DNA from: Leptospira andrefontaineae
Lineage (GTDB): Bacteria > Spirochaetota > Leptospiria > Leptospirales > Leptospiraceae
DNA: 64,000 bases
Reading direction: 5' to 3'
Assembly: GCF_004770105.1 (NCBI RefSeq)
Contig: NZ_RQEY01000005.1
Coordinates: 496,001-560,000 of the forward strand
Shown: piece after piece, positions 17,839 through 27,355 of the stretch
Layout: each line of letters begins with the position of its first letter
Numbering within the stretch: the stretch's first letter is position 1
Position numbers and translations under genes: made by a program
Notes under the pieces: model-generated
Seen by the model: only the letters and a program-made list of their open reading frames with translations
Databases searched by the model: none
What the model was told of the DNA's origin: nothing

Positions 17839-19557
17839 CTAATCTAGCGAAGATTCAGATTCTGAAGGTTCTTCCTGTAAAAGTCCAAGTCGTTTTGGTT
17901 TTACTTTAGAATGAGCGATTTGTCCATCTCCTCCTAAGTATAAAAAAGAAGGACCTGGGATTTCTTTTAGTTTTACGCTAAACTTTTTGTTTCTGCCCAA
18001 GTTAGCTTCTACACCTGGGAAAATTTCTCTTTCTACTTCTATGAATGAATTTTTATCAGGATCGAAGGATAAAATTGCAGATTGTTCCTGAGCAAATAAG
18101 TTTTCCAGGATGGAGCTGTACTTTTGGCGAATTGCTTGTAGTTTAGGTAAGCTGTCTTTTTCTTCCGGGCTTAAACTTCTTCTTTGGGAATCGTCGCTTA
18201 GTTTTTGGATACTAGTATCTACTTTTTTTAATATATCCTGATTTTTGCGGATTTCTGATTTTAGATCCTCTAATTCTGAAAGAAGTTCCGGAGGCATTCC
18301 GCAACTAAGTACTGTTCTGGTCTCTACTATTGCTCCGAGTTTGGTGCAGGTGATCATTTTGCCTGCAACACATTGGCCTCCGATGATTTCTCCTCTTCCA
18401 CCTCTGACAACTACGGATTCTCCCGCTATTAATTCCGAGTGCATCGCAGCTTCTTCGATGAAGATTGAATTTTTAGCGATCATCTTTCCTTGTTCTATAA
18501 ATTTTGCATAAATATCGGAACCCGATTCTATCATTCCGCCGTTTCTTCCCATAAATCCTCCGGAAAGAACGATATCTCCTTTTGCTTTTAGGAAAACTTT
18601 GCCTACTGATTTTTTAACTATGATGGAACCATCCGTTTCGAGAGTAAAACCGTCAGCGATTGATTCTTCTACAATGATCGTTCCCGGAAAGTTTATGTTT
18701 CCAGTGGAGAAGTCCACATTTTCAAGTAAACAAACCTCATCGACACGAATGACTCCGAAACGATCTACAAGAGGCCGGCCATCTATGAGAGATTGTACTA
18801 AATTCCCATCTTCGGAAATTTTAACATTAGGACCTAATTTCCATTCTGCTAATTTACCTTCTTCGAATGGAAGAACTTCTCCTTTTACGTTTTTACCTGG
18901 TTTACCGGGAGAAGGAGAAACTTTTTCAGCAAGTTTTTGATTCTTCTTCACACTTTGGATAATCTGAATATTTTTGAAATCTACTCTTCCGAATTCGTCT
19001 TCTTCTAGAGTAGGCGTGCCTGGATGTTGGAACAGGATTCGGATATCTCCGTCTTTTCCTGGGATAGGAGATTCTCCTTGGGCGATTAATATTCTTTTTC
19101 CGTAATCTTCTGCCTGAGAAAGTTTGACTAATGATTCTTCTATAATTCCAAAAACGATCCCGCCTGTTTGTAGTTGAGAAAGTATTTCGTCCCTAGTTAA
19201 TAATTTTCCGCCGAATTTTGGCGGATGAAGTATCCCATAGACTGTCATTTTATCTTCTGAAATTTTCAGGTCCAGGCTGGAAGCTTCCGGTTTGCCTGGC
19301 CATTTTCCGATCAGATGTGGCTCCGAATCTTTGGACTTTAAGATACGTTTGACTTCTTCTTCAGCGATCCCGGAAATCTTAAAAACTTCTAATCGTTTTA
19401 GAATTTCGCGATATTCTACTTCCTTTCCTTTTTTTCCTGCGGGGAAGATGGTGAGATAGGCGAGGCCGTCCAGATTTTCCACCTTGAAAAATCCGTTTTC
19501 GTTCTCTTCTAGATCTTTTAATAATGATTCGGTAAAATTGCGGATCGAGTCGCTCAT
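17839..19557 (-). CDS. FapA/DUF342 family protein
   Basis: A 572-residue member of the DUF342 family, called FapA or flagellar assembly protein A by genome context elsewhere. After an N-terminal region, DGDIRILFQ, NIQIIQSVKKNQKLAEKVSPSPGKPGKNVKGEVLP-type sequence and a beta-helix of short repeats follow (INFPGTIIVEESIADGFTLE, GDIVLSGGFMG, GESVVVRGGRGEIIGGQC). A coiled coil comes next (about 430-490, SELEDLKSEIRKNQDILKKV). The ATG at 19557 was chosen over an upstream one because the extra 35 residues look unrelated. It has been linked to polar localisation and cell-surface control in other bacteria; its role here is not shown. Confidence 0.82.
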   Translation of the reverse strand: MSDSIRNFTESLLKDLEENENGFFKVENLDGLAYLTIFPAGKKGKEVEYREILKRLEVFKISGIAEEEVKRILKSKDSEPHLIGKWPGKPEASSLDLKISEDKMTVYGILHPPKFGGKLLTRDEILSQLQTGGIVFGIIEESLVKLSQAEDYGKRILIAQGESPIPGKDGDIRILFQHPGTPTLEEDEFGRVDFKNIQIIQSVKKNQKLAEKVSPSPGKPGKNVKGEVLPFEEGKLAEWKLGPNVKISEDGNLVQSLIDGRPLVDRFGVIRVDEVCLLENVDFSTGNINFPGTIIVEESIADGFTLETDGSIIVKKSVGKVFLKAKGDIVLSGGFMGRNGGMIESGSDIYAKFIEQGKMIAKNSIFIEEAAMHSELIAGESVVVRGGRGEIIGGQCVAGKMITCTKLGAIVETRTVLSCGMPPELLSELEDLKSEIRKNQDILKKVDTSIQKLSDDSQRRSLSPEEKDSLPKLQAIRQKYSSILENLFAQEQSAILSFDPDKNSFIEVEREIFPGVEANLGRNKKFSVKLKEIPGPSFLYLGGDGQIAHSKVKPKRLGLLQEEPSESESSLD

Positions 19558-19768
19558 CCTGGGGGGCCGTTGTTGGAGAGTAAGTCCCATCCTATTTTTT
19601 ACAATCGAAAACCTGTAAAAAGACTTAATGCTTGAGGACTGAAAAACTCCGAAATTTGTCATTTTTCAGACTGGATCTCGTCTGTCGAAGTTACTACAAC
19701 CCTTCCTTTTTTGAAAAATTATGTCCTTGAAAAACCCCGAAAACGGCCGATGATCCTAGGGTAGTACT

Positions 19769-20374
19769 ATGGCATTCAATCCATTCTCCATTTTAACCAA
19801 TATCAGGGTATCGATAGACCAGATTTTGGGAAATCTACCTCCAAAAGTGGTAAAGACGATAGGTACCGCAGCTCTCAGCTTGGCGGTCCTGGTCGCAGTT
19901 GTTCTAGGCTGGTTCAGTTTCCAGAAAGGGCTAGCTTTGGCGGGAGAAGAAGATCAGGCCAAGGAACTGGATCGTAAGGCATTATTTTTAGAAGATATAG
20001 AAAGGGAATACAATCGGAAAAGAAAGGACGTAAGATGGAGTGATCCTTCTTACTCGGACTCGGGAAGTTCTTCTTTGGATATCGAAAGATACGGTTTGGA
20101 AAAACCGAAGATGGACCCTTCTGCCCCTAAAACTGAGCTGGAAGAGTCGGACACAATACGTAATTCTAAAATGAAGGAAGGAGATCCTAGGGTTTTCTTT
20201 CCTACGGAAAACGAAAGGCCTGCTCGGGAGGATTTAGCTCCGAGTGATAAGGGCTCGGATTCTCCTCGTTTGGAACCTAACACTAAGCAGCCTAATAGGG
20301 AACTTCCAGCAGAAAAGGAAGAGTCCAGGTTGAGCCGTCCTCCTAGAAAAGAACAAAGACCTAGGGGAGAATGA
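19769..20374 (+). CDS. Membrane protein with long charged tail, unknown
   Basis: A 201-residue protein with one membrane segment (about 31-50, GTAALSLAVLVAVVLGWFSF). The rest is a polar, charged and probably disordered tail rich in E, K, P, R and S, without recognised motifs. The next gene, a periplasmic TPR protein, starts one base after its stop, so the two form a pair. Divergent from fapA. It might anchor or recruit the TPR partner; this is inference only. Confidence 0.6.
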   Translation: MAFNPFSILTNIRVSIDQILGNLPPKVVKTIGTAALSLAVLVAVVLGWFSFQKGLALAGEEDQAKELDRKALFLEDIEREYNRKRKDVRWSDPSYSDSGSSSLDIERYGLEKPKMDPSAPKTELEESDTIRNSKMKEGDPRVFFPTENERPAREDLAPSDKGSDSPRLEPNTKQPNRELPAEKEESRLSRPPRKEQRPRGE

Positions 20375-20375
20375 G

Positions 20376-21350
20376 ATGAAACATATTGTACTTTCTTTAA
20401 GTATCCTACTTTTTGCAAATCAGATTGTAGCAGATTTTCCTCTGCCGATTCCGGAACCAAATGAGGGAAGTGTTTCCTCCAGGGGAACTTCTCCGGATGA
20501 GCCGCTTCCTCCTATCGATGCGAGTTATATAGTTTCAGAACAAAAACCGGAACAAGCTGGAACAGAAGCAGTTTCTGAAAATGCAACGATTACCGGCGAA
20601 GAACCGAAGATTGGGGAAACAAGACAGACTGTTTTAGAACCTGCAAAAGAGAAAAAAACAAAACTTCCGAATCTTGCGGAAAAAAAAGATAAAAAGAATG
20701 GCAAGAAGAAGGAGAGCACTGATCCGAGTAGAGCCGCATACGAGCGAGGGCTTTTACGTCTTAGAAATGGACAAAAAGATGCAGCTAAAGAAGAATTTGG
20801 TAAAGCCGCTTCAACAGAAGGAACTGCAAGTTCTCAGGCAAAATTAGAATTATCTAAATTAGAAAACTCAAAGGCTCCTGAATCCAATGCGGAAGCTCCG
20901 GCGGAAGATGATTCCAGATGGAAAACTTCTTTGGAAACCGCAAGATCTCTTAGGGCTCAGGGTAAAAATTCGGAAGCAGAATCCATTCTTCTGAGAACCG
21001 CAACCGAGGGAGACGGCGAATATAGATCCAGGGCTTTATTACAATTAGGTGATATGCTTTTTAGGATGGGAAGATATTCCGACGCTCGCAGTTATCTTAT
21101 GGATTTTTGGAATAGTTTCGGCAAAACTTTTCCGAACGCAGATGATACAAACTCCAGAGAATTCAAAAGACAAAGAGAAGAAAAGGAACTAGGAGCTTAT
21201 TTACTCTTTAAATCCAGTTATAAGGCTGGAGAAGGTGAATGGGCAAAAAGGTTTTTAAGAAAATATTTGGATAAGTCTGTTTCCGAATCCCAAGGAGTGT
21301 ATTCCCCCTTGAGAACGGAAATGGAATCTTTCGCGAGAAGCGATCTTTAA
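20376..21350 (+). CDS. Periplasmic TPR protein
   Basis: A 324-residue exported protein; the signal peptide MKHIVLSLSILLFANQIVA is cut before DFPLP. A low-complexity, Pro/Glu/Lys-rich linker covers about 25-115. TPR-like helical repeats then cover about 120-324 (AYERGLLRLRNGQKDAAKEE, and EYRSRALLQLGDMLFRMGRY SDAR). It shares a gene pair with the upstream single-pass membrane protein. The stop overlaps by four bases with the 3' end of the convergent cheX-like gene. Function unknown. Confidence 0.68.
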   Translation: MKHIVLSLSILLFANQIVADFPLPIPEPNEGSVSSRGTSPDEPLPPIDASYIVSEQKPEQAGTEAVSENATITGEEPKIGETRQTVLEPAKEKKTKLPNLAEKKDKKNGKKKESTDPSRAAYERGLLRLRNGQKDAAKEEFGKAASTEGTASSQAKLELSKLENSKAPESNAEAPAEDDSRWKTSLETARSLRAQGKNSEAESILLRTATEGDGEYRSRALLQLGDMLFRMGRYSDARSYLMDFWNSFGKTFPNADDTNSREFKRQREEKELGAYLLFKSSYKAGEGEWAKRFLRKYLDKSVSESQGVYSPLRTEMESFARSDL

Positions 21351-21811
21351 GTTAAGGCTACGTTTACTTCTAATTTTCCGAATTTGGAAAATAGACTGAT
21401 ACCAAGAGCTTGTTTTTTAGGGATCTTGATCGTTTCATTTTTTGCATCCACGATATTCGGAGCAGTGATCTCGATCGATTGACCTGCAGTTGCGAAAATA
21501 TTCATCGCGTTACCTGTGGTCATGTTTGCGATCTCACCTAAGATGTCCTTGTATTCGTTCTTGATATCGTCGTCGCTCATTCCAGGCATCAGTTTTTTGG
21601 AAATTTTATAAGCCGCGTCGTAGTTCAAACCGTAGATCACTTCTCCGTTAAACGTCCCTAAAACTCCGATGATAATCGCAAGTTCTAGATTGGTTTCCGG
21701 AGTGTCTTTGATCCCGATCTTTCCACGGATCAGGTCGGTCTGTAATATATCCCGGAAGACAATTGTAGCTGCTTCCAGGAATGGGTTTACTAACTCGGCG
21801 CGGATTTGCAT
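21347..21811 (-). CDS. CheX-like chemotaxis phosphatase
   Basis: A 154-residue CheC/CheX-family protein. CheX dephosphorylates CheY-P to reset flagellar switching. The active-site type motif E-x-x-N appears in GEIANMTTGNAMN (about 91-103), and NPFLEAATIVFRDI near the start is typical of CheX. FSKFGKLEVNVAL at the end completes the fold. It starts exactly where the PpiD-like gene stops (1-base overlap), so it belongs to that unit, not to a chemotaxis operon. Its substrate could be CheY or another receiver protein. Confidence 0.85.
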   Translation of the reverse strand: MQIRAELVNPFLEAATIVFRDILQTDLIRGKIGIKDTPETNLELAIIIGVLGTFNGEVIYGLNYDAAYKISKKLMPGMSDDDIKNEYKDILGEIANMTTGNAMNIFATAGQSIEITAPNIVDAKNETIKIPKKQALGISLFSKFGKLEVNVALT

Positions 21812-23028
21812 TATTCCTCCGAAACGGATCTAACGGATGCTCGTTCGACTTTGATACTTTCCTCTAGGGATTGTGGAATTTCCATGAGTATTGCAGTAAG
21901 TAAGGAGCCATTATCCCTGGTTCTCAGGAATGAAGGATCAGGAGTTCCTAATTTGACTCCGGAGAAGGAAACAATTGCATATTTTTCTCCTTCTCTATAT
22001 GGTCCGATATTTTTCTTTTGGGTCAAACCTGGAAGGCTCAAATCCTGTAAGAATTTTTTGTCGGAACTTAAGGAGAATACATCTTTACCAACACTGATCT
22101 TTTTCAGATCGGCTAAAGATTTACCTTTCAGGGAAACAGTTTGTCTACCTAAAAGTGTAGCGATCTTTTGCAAACCGTCCGGCTCGTTTTGTAGAGCGAC
22201 TAGTTTTGCTTTTAAAGACTCTAAAGAGTTTTTACGTGCTTCTAATAAGAACTTACTTCTGAGGACTGTTTTTCTTTCCTCGAATGGTACAGGCTTACCA
22301 TCTTTACCTTTTAAGGTATTTGGGTCTAAGGACTCTTTGTCGTACAGCTCTTTCAACTGAATGTCTGTAGGCTCCAGATTTCTTTCGGAGGCTTTAACTA
22401 GATCTTCTTCCGTGTATAAAACCGCATCCAGATCCACTCTTGCACCGGAAGCTTCGGAGAGTATATTTAGCTCTCCATCCGTGCGTCGGATCTCAGTCGG
22501 AAGGAAGTTTTGGAAAAGAGCCTGGGACACTTTATAATCAATCCTAAAACGTAGAGGTGCCTGCTGGAGGAACTGACGATAAATTTCTTCCGGTTTTTTC
22601 AGATCTTCTTCAGAATATCCTGCACCTTGGAGAGAATTTTTAGAAACTCTTTTAGCTTCTTCCCAAAGAGCAGTTCTTTCGGATTCCTCAGTGATTGTAA
22701 AACCTACTGAATTTCCGATTTTGCGGAAGATATATTGGCCTTTTAAAGATTGGAAGGCACAGTCTGCCCAAAGTGACTCGGAACCTTGTCCTTGGTACAT
22801 CTGGATACAAAATCTTTTTGCTGCGTTGAATGAATCGATTGGGACGCTTTGGTCGTCAATGCTTCCCATGGTGATGCTTGCCTTTCCGGCCAGCATATCT
22901 ATACCTACTTGTTCCACATCTGGCTTTAATAGCATGATGATCAGCATCAGGACAAGAATTCCCAAAAAAACTGCTGATCCGACTTTGAATAAAATATCTT
23001 TAAGTGAAATTCCGTCTGGATTTGTCAT
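21811..23028 (-). CDS. PpiD/SurA-like anchored protein without a rotamase domain
   Basis: A 405-residue protein with one N-terminal membrane anchor (about 14-34, VGSAVFLGILVLMLIIMLL) and a helical periplasmic body. The order of elements (a SurA_N-like region with WEEAKRVSKNSLQGAGYSEEDL, later RFRIDYKVSQALFQNFLP, and a charged region rich in ERKTVLRSKFLLEARK) resembles PpiD-type folding factors. I cannot find a PPIC peptidyl-prolyl isomerase signature, so it may be a chaperone-only member. The match is weak and by architecture. Co-translated with the CheX-like gene. Confidence 0.5.
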   Translation of the reverse strand: MTNPDGISLKDILFKVGSAVFLGILVLMLIIMLLKPDVEQVGIDMLAGKASITMGSIDDQSVPIDSFNAAKRFCIQMYQGQGSESLWADCAFQSLKGQYIFRKIGNSVGFTITEESERTALWEEAKRVSKNSLQGAGYSEEDLKKPEEIYRQFLQQAPLRFRIDYKVSQALFQNFLPTEIRRTDGELNILSEASGARVDLDAVLYTEEDLVKASERNLEPTDIQLKELYDKESLDPNTLKGKDGKPVPFEERKTVLRSKFLLEARKNSLESLKAKLVALQNEPDGLQKIATLLGRQTVSLKGKSLADLKKISVGKDVFSLSSDKKFLQDLSLPGLTQKKNIGPYREGEKYAIVSFSGVKLGTPDPSFLRTRDNGSLLTAILMEIPQSLEESIKVERASVRSVSEE

Positions 23029-23132
23029 AAAACTACGTTCACAAGGAAGACTGGCCTGCGCCTGGAATCTGTAAAGGAGAAAAACCGCCCGAAAAATGCT
23101 TCAGGAACGGCCGAATTCGATAGATACATATA

Positions 23133-23852
23133 ATGATGCTCTATATTGCCTTAGCACTCATTTTAGTAGGAATCCTCTGCTTTATTTATGTTTCCTTCCA
23201 GCCAAATTCTAAAAAAGAGTTTAGCGCCGGATTATTTCCTAAAGGAAACCTTCCTCCTGCGAGGGAGAAAAAAATTTCTGAAGGATCATTAGCTTCTCTT
23301 AAAAAACAAGGACGCTCGGAAACCTATTCTCAAATGGATCAGGTATTTGCTGAAGAGAGAAAGATCCGTCCTCTTTCCGAAAGACAAAGAATGGAAACTA
23401 AACAGGCCGAGCCTGAGGTTTTAGAAGAGGAAGAATTTGGAACTGAGATTTGGGATGAAACAAAAAGGGGAGAAGTTTTAGAAATGGTAACTGAGCCTGA
23501 ACGTACCCAACCTAGAATCCCTAAAGAAGAAGAATGGTCCATGGAAGGAGTATTATTCCTAGATCTTTCCGGAAGATTACCTTACGAGGCGCTCCAAGAA
23601 AAGATACGACCTGAAACTCTAAAAGGTTTTAGAAGAATGGGAAAGGGAAGTATTAGAGAGATCCCAGGTGGATTTACATTCCAGGCTAGAAATTCAGAAT
23701 TTAGTTATAAATTGAGCGAAGTAGAGAAGATCGTTTTTTACGACCAAGGTTTCGCATTACTTCCTCTAAAAAGAGAATACCCGACCCCGATCTTTTTGAC
23801 CAAGGACGGGGAGAAGTTCAAATCTTATTTAGAATATACTGCGAGCGCTTGA
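23133..23852 (+). CDS. Single-pass membrane protein, unknown
   Basis: A 239-residue protein with an N-terminal anchor (about 2-20, MLYIALALILVGILCFIYVS), a charged linker with many E/K/R/P residues, and a folded C-terminal part (about 135-239) with FLDLSGRLPYEALQ, GFRRMGKGSIREIPGGFTFQ and FALLPLKREYPTPIFL. No known domain recognised. Divergent from the PpiD-like gene; convergent with the isoprenylcysteine methyltransferase-like gene. Confidence 0.6.
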   Translation: MMLYIALALILVGILCFIYVSFQPNSKKEFSAGLFPKGNLPPAREKKISEGSLASLKKQGRSETYSQMDQVFAEERKIRPLSERQRMETKQAEPEVLEEEEFGTEIWDETKRGEVLEMVTEPERTQPRIPKEEEWSMEGVLFLDLSGRLPYEALQEKIRPETLKGFRRMGKGSIREIPGGFTFQARNSEFSYKLSEVEKIVFYDQGFALLPLKREYPTPIFLTKDGEKFKSYLEYTASA

Positions 23853-23871
23853 AAATATGAAGAAGGCAGTG

Positions 23872-24630
23872 TTATCTGCCTTCTACCACTAACCACTTGG
23901 TGGTTTTTACTATCAGTCTAACGATACCATAGAACCCAGCACCAATTCCGAATGCCCAGATTTGAGGTTCGGTGATGACTGCCCAAGGTTCTTTCCAATC
24001 TCCGAATCCAACCTTGAAACTTGCCGCATAATCAAATAATACGAAGATCACTAAGATCCCAAATAAGCTTGGGTATTCTCGTTTAAGGATATTACGGAAA
24101 GAGAAACTAAGTTTAGGTTTTACATAACCTGAAAATTTAGGGATAAATGCCGGGATCTTGTCCGCCCAATTTAGATAGTCTTGGCCGAACTTATCTCTTA
24201 AGAATTTTTCTTCCGCGAACATTATTCTTTCGTAATAGAATCCGAAAAATAATGAGAATACCAGAAGTAAAGGTATATCTCTGAAATACAGAACCGGTCC
24301 TAAATACAGTAGGAAATTTCCGAGATAAAGAGGATGGCGAACAAGAGAATAAATTCCCTCTTGGTTGACAACATCGGCTACTTGCTCTTTTGTATTTCTG
24401 CCGGAAGTGCGGGCAGGAGCGTAACCGATCACAAAACAACGGACTGCTAAACCGAGTAAACTAACTGCAAAACAAGCGGCTGCATAGTATAAATTGATCT
24501 CGTAGGAATCTTCTAAAAATTCGAACTTGCTTAAGGAGTATAGACAAAGAAGAAGAATAAATCCTGGTATATAAGATCTCCAGCGAAATAGAAAATTCCC
24601 CTGCTGATCCAATTCTTCAATTAATGCCAT
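23872..24630 (-). CDS. Isoprenylcysteine/phospholipid methyltransferase-like membrane protein
   Basis: A 252-residue polytopic protein of the ICMT/PEMT superfamily of membrane methyltransferases. The typical catalytic core is present: GIYSLVRHPLYLGNFLLYLG (about 90-109), with the RHPxY cofactor-site motif, and later EEKFLRDKFGQDYLNW (about 137-152), the acidic E-E-x-x-L/K-x-x-x-G-x-x-Y/W-x-x-Y-like end. The substrate may be a lipid or quinone; it cannot be told. About six hydrophobic segments. Divergent or alone; 80 bases from the DUF4340 gene. Confidence 0.78.
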   Translation of the reverse strand: MALIEELDQQGNFLFRWRSYIPGFILLLCLYSLSKFEFLEDSYEINLYYAAACFAVSLLGLAVRCFVIGYAPARTSGRNTKEQVADVVNQEGIYSLVRHPLYLGNFLLYLGPVLYFRDIPLLLVFSLFFGFYYERIMFAEEKFLRDKFGQDYLNWADKIPAFIPKFSGYVKPKLSFSFRNILKREYPSLFGILVIFVLFDYAASFKVGFGDWKEPWAVITEPQIWAFGIGAGFYGIVRLIVKTTKWLVVEGR

Positions 24631-24710
24631 ACGAATTCCTTATGAGGTTGTGGTATTAAGGAAGGAAACTTTTATCCCCTTGGAGTGTCAACCATTGATT
24701 CTTAGGCCGT

Positions 24711-25712
24711 TTAAGGAGAAAGATACCTGCTCGAAAAGTCTGCAAGATCCTTTTGCAGAATTCTTTCCAGGTTCCAGGGATCCAAAACCAATCTGTAATT
24801 TAAACCTTCTCTCTGGAAAACATAACTTCCCAATTTTGTCATTCCGATAGGAGAAACTAAATAACGATCCGTAATGGTAACGATCTCAATTTTAAAATTT
24901 CTATCTTTTGGAACTGGCGAAAGTTCTTCAGACTTCTCCAAAAGAACTTCGTCTGCACTTAGTTTTTTGATCTCTTCTAAATAGTTTTCCACTTCTTCTG
25001 GGGACGCTAAAATCCCCCCACCGGAAGTTTCTAAGATCCAATTTTCAGCTTGTTTACTTAATGTAAAATTTATAGAAGAAAGTCCTGAGATTTTTATCTC
25101 TGTAACTTTTTCTCTGGCAGGGAAGGGTGGAACTAAGGATCTACTCAAGAAGAAATCTAATTTTCCTCCGCCAGTGACTGATTTTAAATTTTCTTTAACT
25201 AACCAGATTTGGTTCTTATCATCCAGTATATAAGTTCCTGAACCTTTTCTTACCGGAGCTCCTATTAGGATTTTTCCTTGAGAATTTCCAGACACACTTT
25301 TTAGTTCTAATACAGGTTCATCTCCTCCTAATCCGAATTCTTCCTTAGAAATTGAATTGGATTCCGAGAGCAGAGTAAATTTACGTAAACGTAAACAGGT
25401 TTGGATCAATTCTTCGATCCTTGCAGAATCTCCTGGTAAAACTAACCCAGAAGGTAATTGGACTGTCCATCCATCTAAATTTCGATTTAAGACACTTTCT
25501 TGCCCTTTGCGTCCGCTTGTGATAGTTTGGATCTCTTCCGATTTGATTTTGTAGAAGGCTTCCGAGTTTTGGTAGGTCTTTTTGAACCAGTCCCAAGGAT
25601 CCTTCGCGATTAAAAGTAAAATGGCTAAAATTATATTTCCAAAGAATAATAGGATTTGCGGATATTCTTTATATGTTCTGCGGAGAAGGTCCGAATATTT
25701 TGAAAAATCCAT
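24711..25712 (-). CDS. DUF4340 protein of the Gld-type ABC operon
   Basis: A 333-residue protein with an N-terminal membrane segment (about 21-40, LLFFGNIILAILLLIAKDPW) and an extracytoplasmic body with DUF4340-type features (GWTVQLPSGLVLPGDSARIEEL, LVKENLKSVTGG, GLSSINFTL). DUF4340 proteins are usually found with GldG-like ABC auxiliaries. Its ATG overlaps the gldG-like stop by one base, making it the last gene of a four-gene unit. Role unknown; likely an auxiliary subunit of the exporter. Confidence 0.78.
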   Translation of the reverse strand: MDFSKYSDLLRRTYKEYPQILLFFGNIILAILLLIAKDPWDWFKKTYQNSEAFYKIKSEEIQTITSGRKGQESVLNRNLDGWTVQLPSGLVLPGDSARIEELIQTCLRLRKFTLLSESNSISKEEFGLGGDEPVLELKSVSGNSQGKILIGAPVRKGSGTYILDDKNQIWLVKENLKSVTGGGKLDFFLSRSLVPPFPAREKVTEIKISGLSSINFTLSKQAENWILETSGGGILASPEEVENYLEEIKKLSADEVLLEKSEELSPVPKDRNFKIEIVTITDRYLVSPIGMTKLGSYVFQREGLNYRLVLDPWNLERILQKDLADFSSRYLSP

Positions 25713-27355
25713 TATCCGTTCCTTCTTTTCAATCTTCTGAAGGCATAAAGAGCCAGAAGTCCTGGTACTAAGAATAAATGAAATAAGCTGATCGCAGTTT
25801 CTAAGAAGAATGGTAAAGGTTTTAGTTTTAAAACAGCAGATTGTTTGGAACGAACTTCTAAAAGATCCGTTTCTCCTTTGAGTATATCAATTGCATTTAA
25901 TAAAAATGGTATATTCGAATTTTTGAGTATTTCTGAGAATTCCGGAAATGCCAAAAGATCAGATACTAAATATGGAGAACCAAATACTAAAATTCGTCCT
26001 GGTTTTATGGATTTGGTGTTTTCTTTGGAATCGGGAAAATAAGAAGTAAATTTTCCTTCTGCATAAACCCCTAATACAAATGGCCCTCCATTTGGTTGGA
26101 TGGGAGTAGAAAGAATTTGTTTTTCTCCTAAAGAGATAGGTTCTGTTCTGGACTCTGCATCGATTCCGCTTTTTGCTAAAGCGCTAAACTTTACATCTTT
26201 CTGTTTTTCCGGAAGAATATCCAGGCTAGAAGACCAAGGGATCAAAAGACTTTCTTGGTTTTTAGTAAATGAGCTATTCGGATCCAAACTTTTTGATTTT
26301 TGGTCCGGAACGATCCATGGCGGATACGGATATTTTCCTAAAACTCCCGGTTCTATTTCTATTACAGAACCCATTGGCAAAGAATGATCCGGCTCTAAGA
26401 CGATATCGTAGTTAATTCGAATTCCATAATGTTCTAAAAATCGGACCATTTCTTCAGAGTCAGGATTTTTTTGAGCAAGTCCTGCTCCAAGATCACCGGA
26501 AAGAAGTCCGAAACTTCCTCTTTCTGAGTTCGTTTTGAACTCCATTGTCGTGGCTAGAAGGATAAAACTTCCTCCTTCTATAATAAACTTGTCTAGTTTC
26601 CTTTCCGTGTTTTTGGAAAGAGTTCCTCCGCCAATCCAAAGAACGATTTCAGTTTCAGGTGGAAGGTCTTCTGTTTCCAGATCCAATTCTAAAATCGGGC
26701 CGTATTCTCCTCTGAGAACTCTTCTTGCGAAAATTTCTATTCTGTCTTTGGGAGAACCTTGTTCTTGGAAGGAAAGGTTCCCTGGAGATTTTAAAAGAAC
26801 GATGCCTGAATCCTTGTCTTGCCTTTGCATTTTACGGACTGAATTTAAGATCTGGTATTCCAAATCTTCCGTGAAGAATGCAAAAGATAAAACTTCCGTT
26901 TTATGGCCCAAGGTTAAAACAATTCCCATAAATGCTTGTTTGACTGAGGCAGAATCTCTGGAAGTTTGTTGTAGAATTTGAGGTTCCAATCCAAGCTCCA
27001 TTGCTTTTCTTACATCTTCTTCCGAGGAAGAAGGATCATAAAATCGTAAAGAAACATTTTCCTTTCCGATCTTAGAGATCTCTTTTAAGAGTTCTTTGCT
27101 AAGCTCTGCTCTCGCTTTATATTCTCCCGGGATCTCTGAAGAATAAAACGCGTCTATGTAGAGTGGATCATCTAATTCTTTTAACACTTTGACTGTGCTA
27201 TTCGTAATCTGGAATCTTCCGGATCTGGAAAGATCCGCTTTGCACGGGATCGTGGAGAATAGACCGTTTAACAGAACGAAGAGTAGTATTCCGTTCGCAA
27301 ACCCGAACCAAGGAGATTTAGAAATTTCTAATAGAGGGCGAAATAATTCTCTCAT
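25712..27355 (-). CDS. GldG family auxiliary protein of ABC transporter
   Basis: A 547-residue GldG-type protein. Two membrane segments frame an extracytoplasmic domain: about 17-37 (FANGILLFVLLNGLFSTIP) and near the C-terminus (about 515-540, FFLETAISLFHLFLVPGLLAL). GldG hallmarks include DLSRSGRFQITNSTVKVLKELDDPLYIDAFYS, VLWIGGGTL and IPFLLNAIDILKGE. In Bacteroidetes GldG works with GldA and GldF in an ABC complex linked to gliding; in spirochaetes no gliding is known, so the role is open. Overlaps gldF-like by 4 bases. Confidence 0.82.
   Translation of the reverse strand: MRELFRPLLEISKSPWFGFANGILLFVLLNGLFSTIPCKADLSRSGRFQITNSTVKVLKELDDPLYIDAFYSSEIPGEYKARAELSKELLKEISKIGKENVSLRFYDPSSSEEDVRKAMELGLEPQILQQTSRDSASVKQAFMGIVLTLGHKTEVLSFAFFTEDLEYQILNSVRKMQRQDKDSGIVLLKSPGNLSFQEQGSPKDRIEIFARRVLRGEYGPILELDLETEDLPPETEIVLWIGGGTLSKNTERKLDKFIIEGGSFILLATTMEFKTNSERGSFGLLSGDLGAGLAQKNPDSEEMVRFLEHYGIRINYDIVLEPDHSLPMGSVIEIEPGVLGKYPYPPWIVPDQKSKSLDPNSSFTKNQESLLIPWSSSLDILPEKQKDVKFSALAKSGIDAESRTEPISLGEKQILSTPIQPNGGPFVLGVYAEGKFTSYFPDSKENTKSIKPGRILVFGSPYLVSDLLAFPEFSEILKNSNIPFLLNAIDILKGETDLLEVRSKQSAVLKLKPLPFFLETAISLFHLFLVPGLLALYAFRRLKRRNG

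Noticed and set aside
20050..20460. 136-codon open frame opposite the charged-tail protein
   Set aside because: Ser- and Leu-rich shadow of the forward gene pair, without a ribosome site; the forward genes have a signal peptide, a membrane segment and TPRs.
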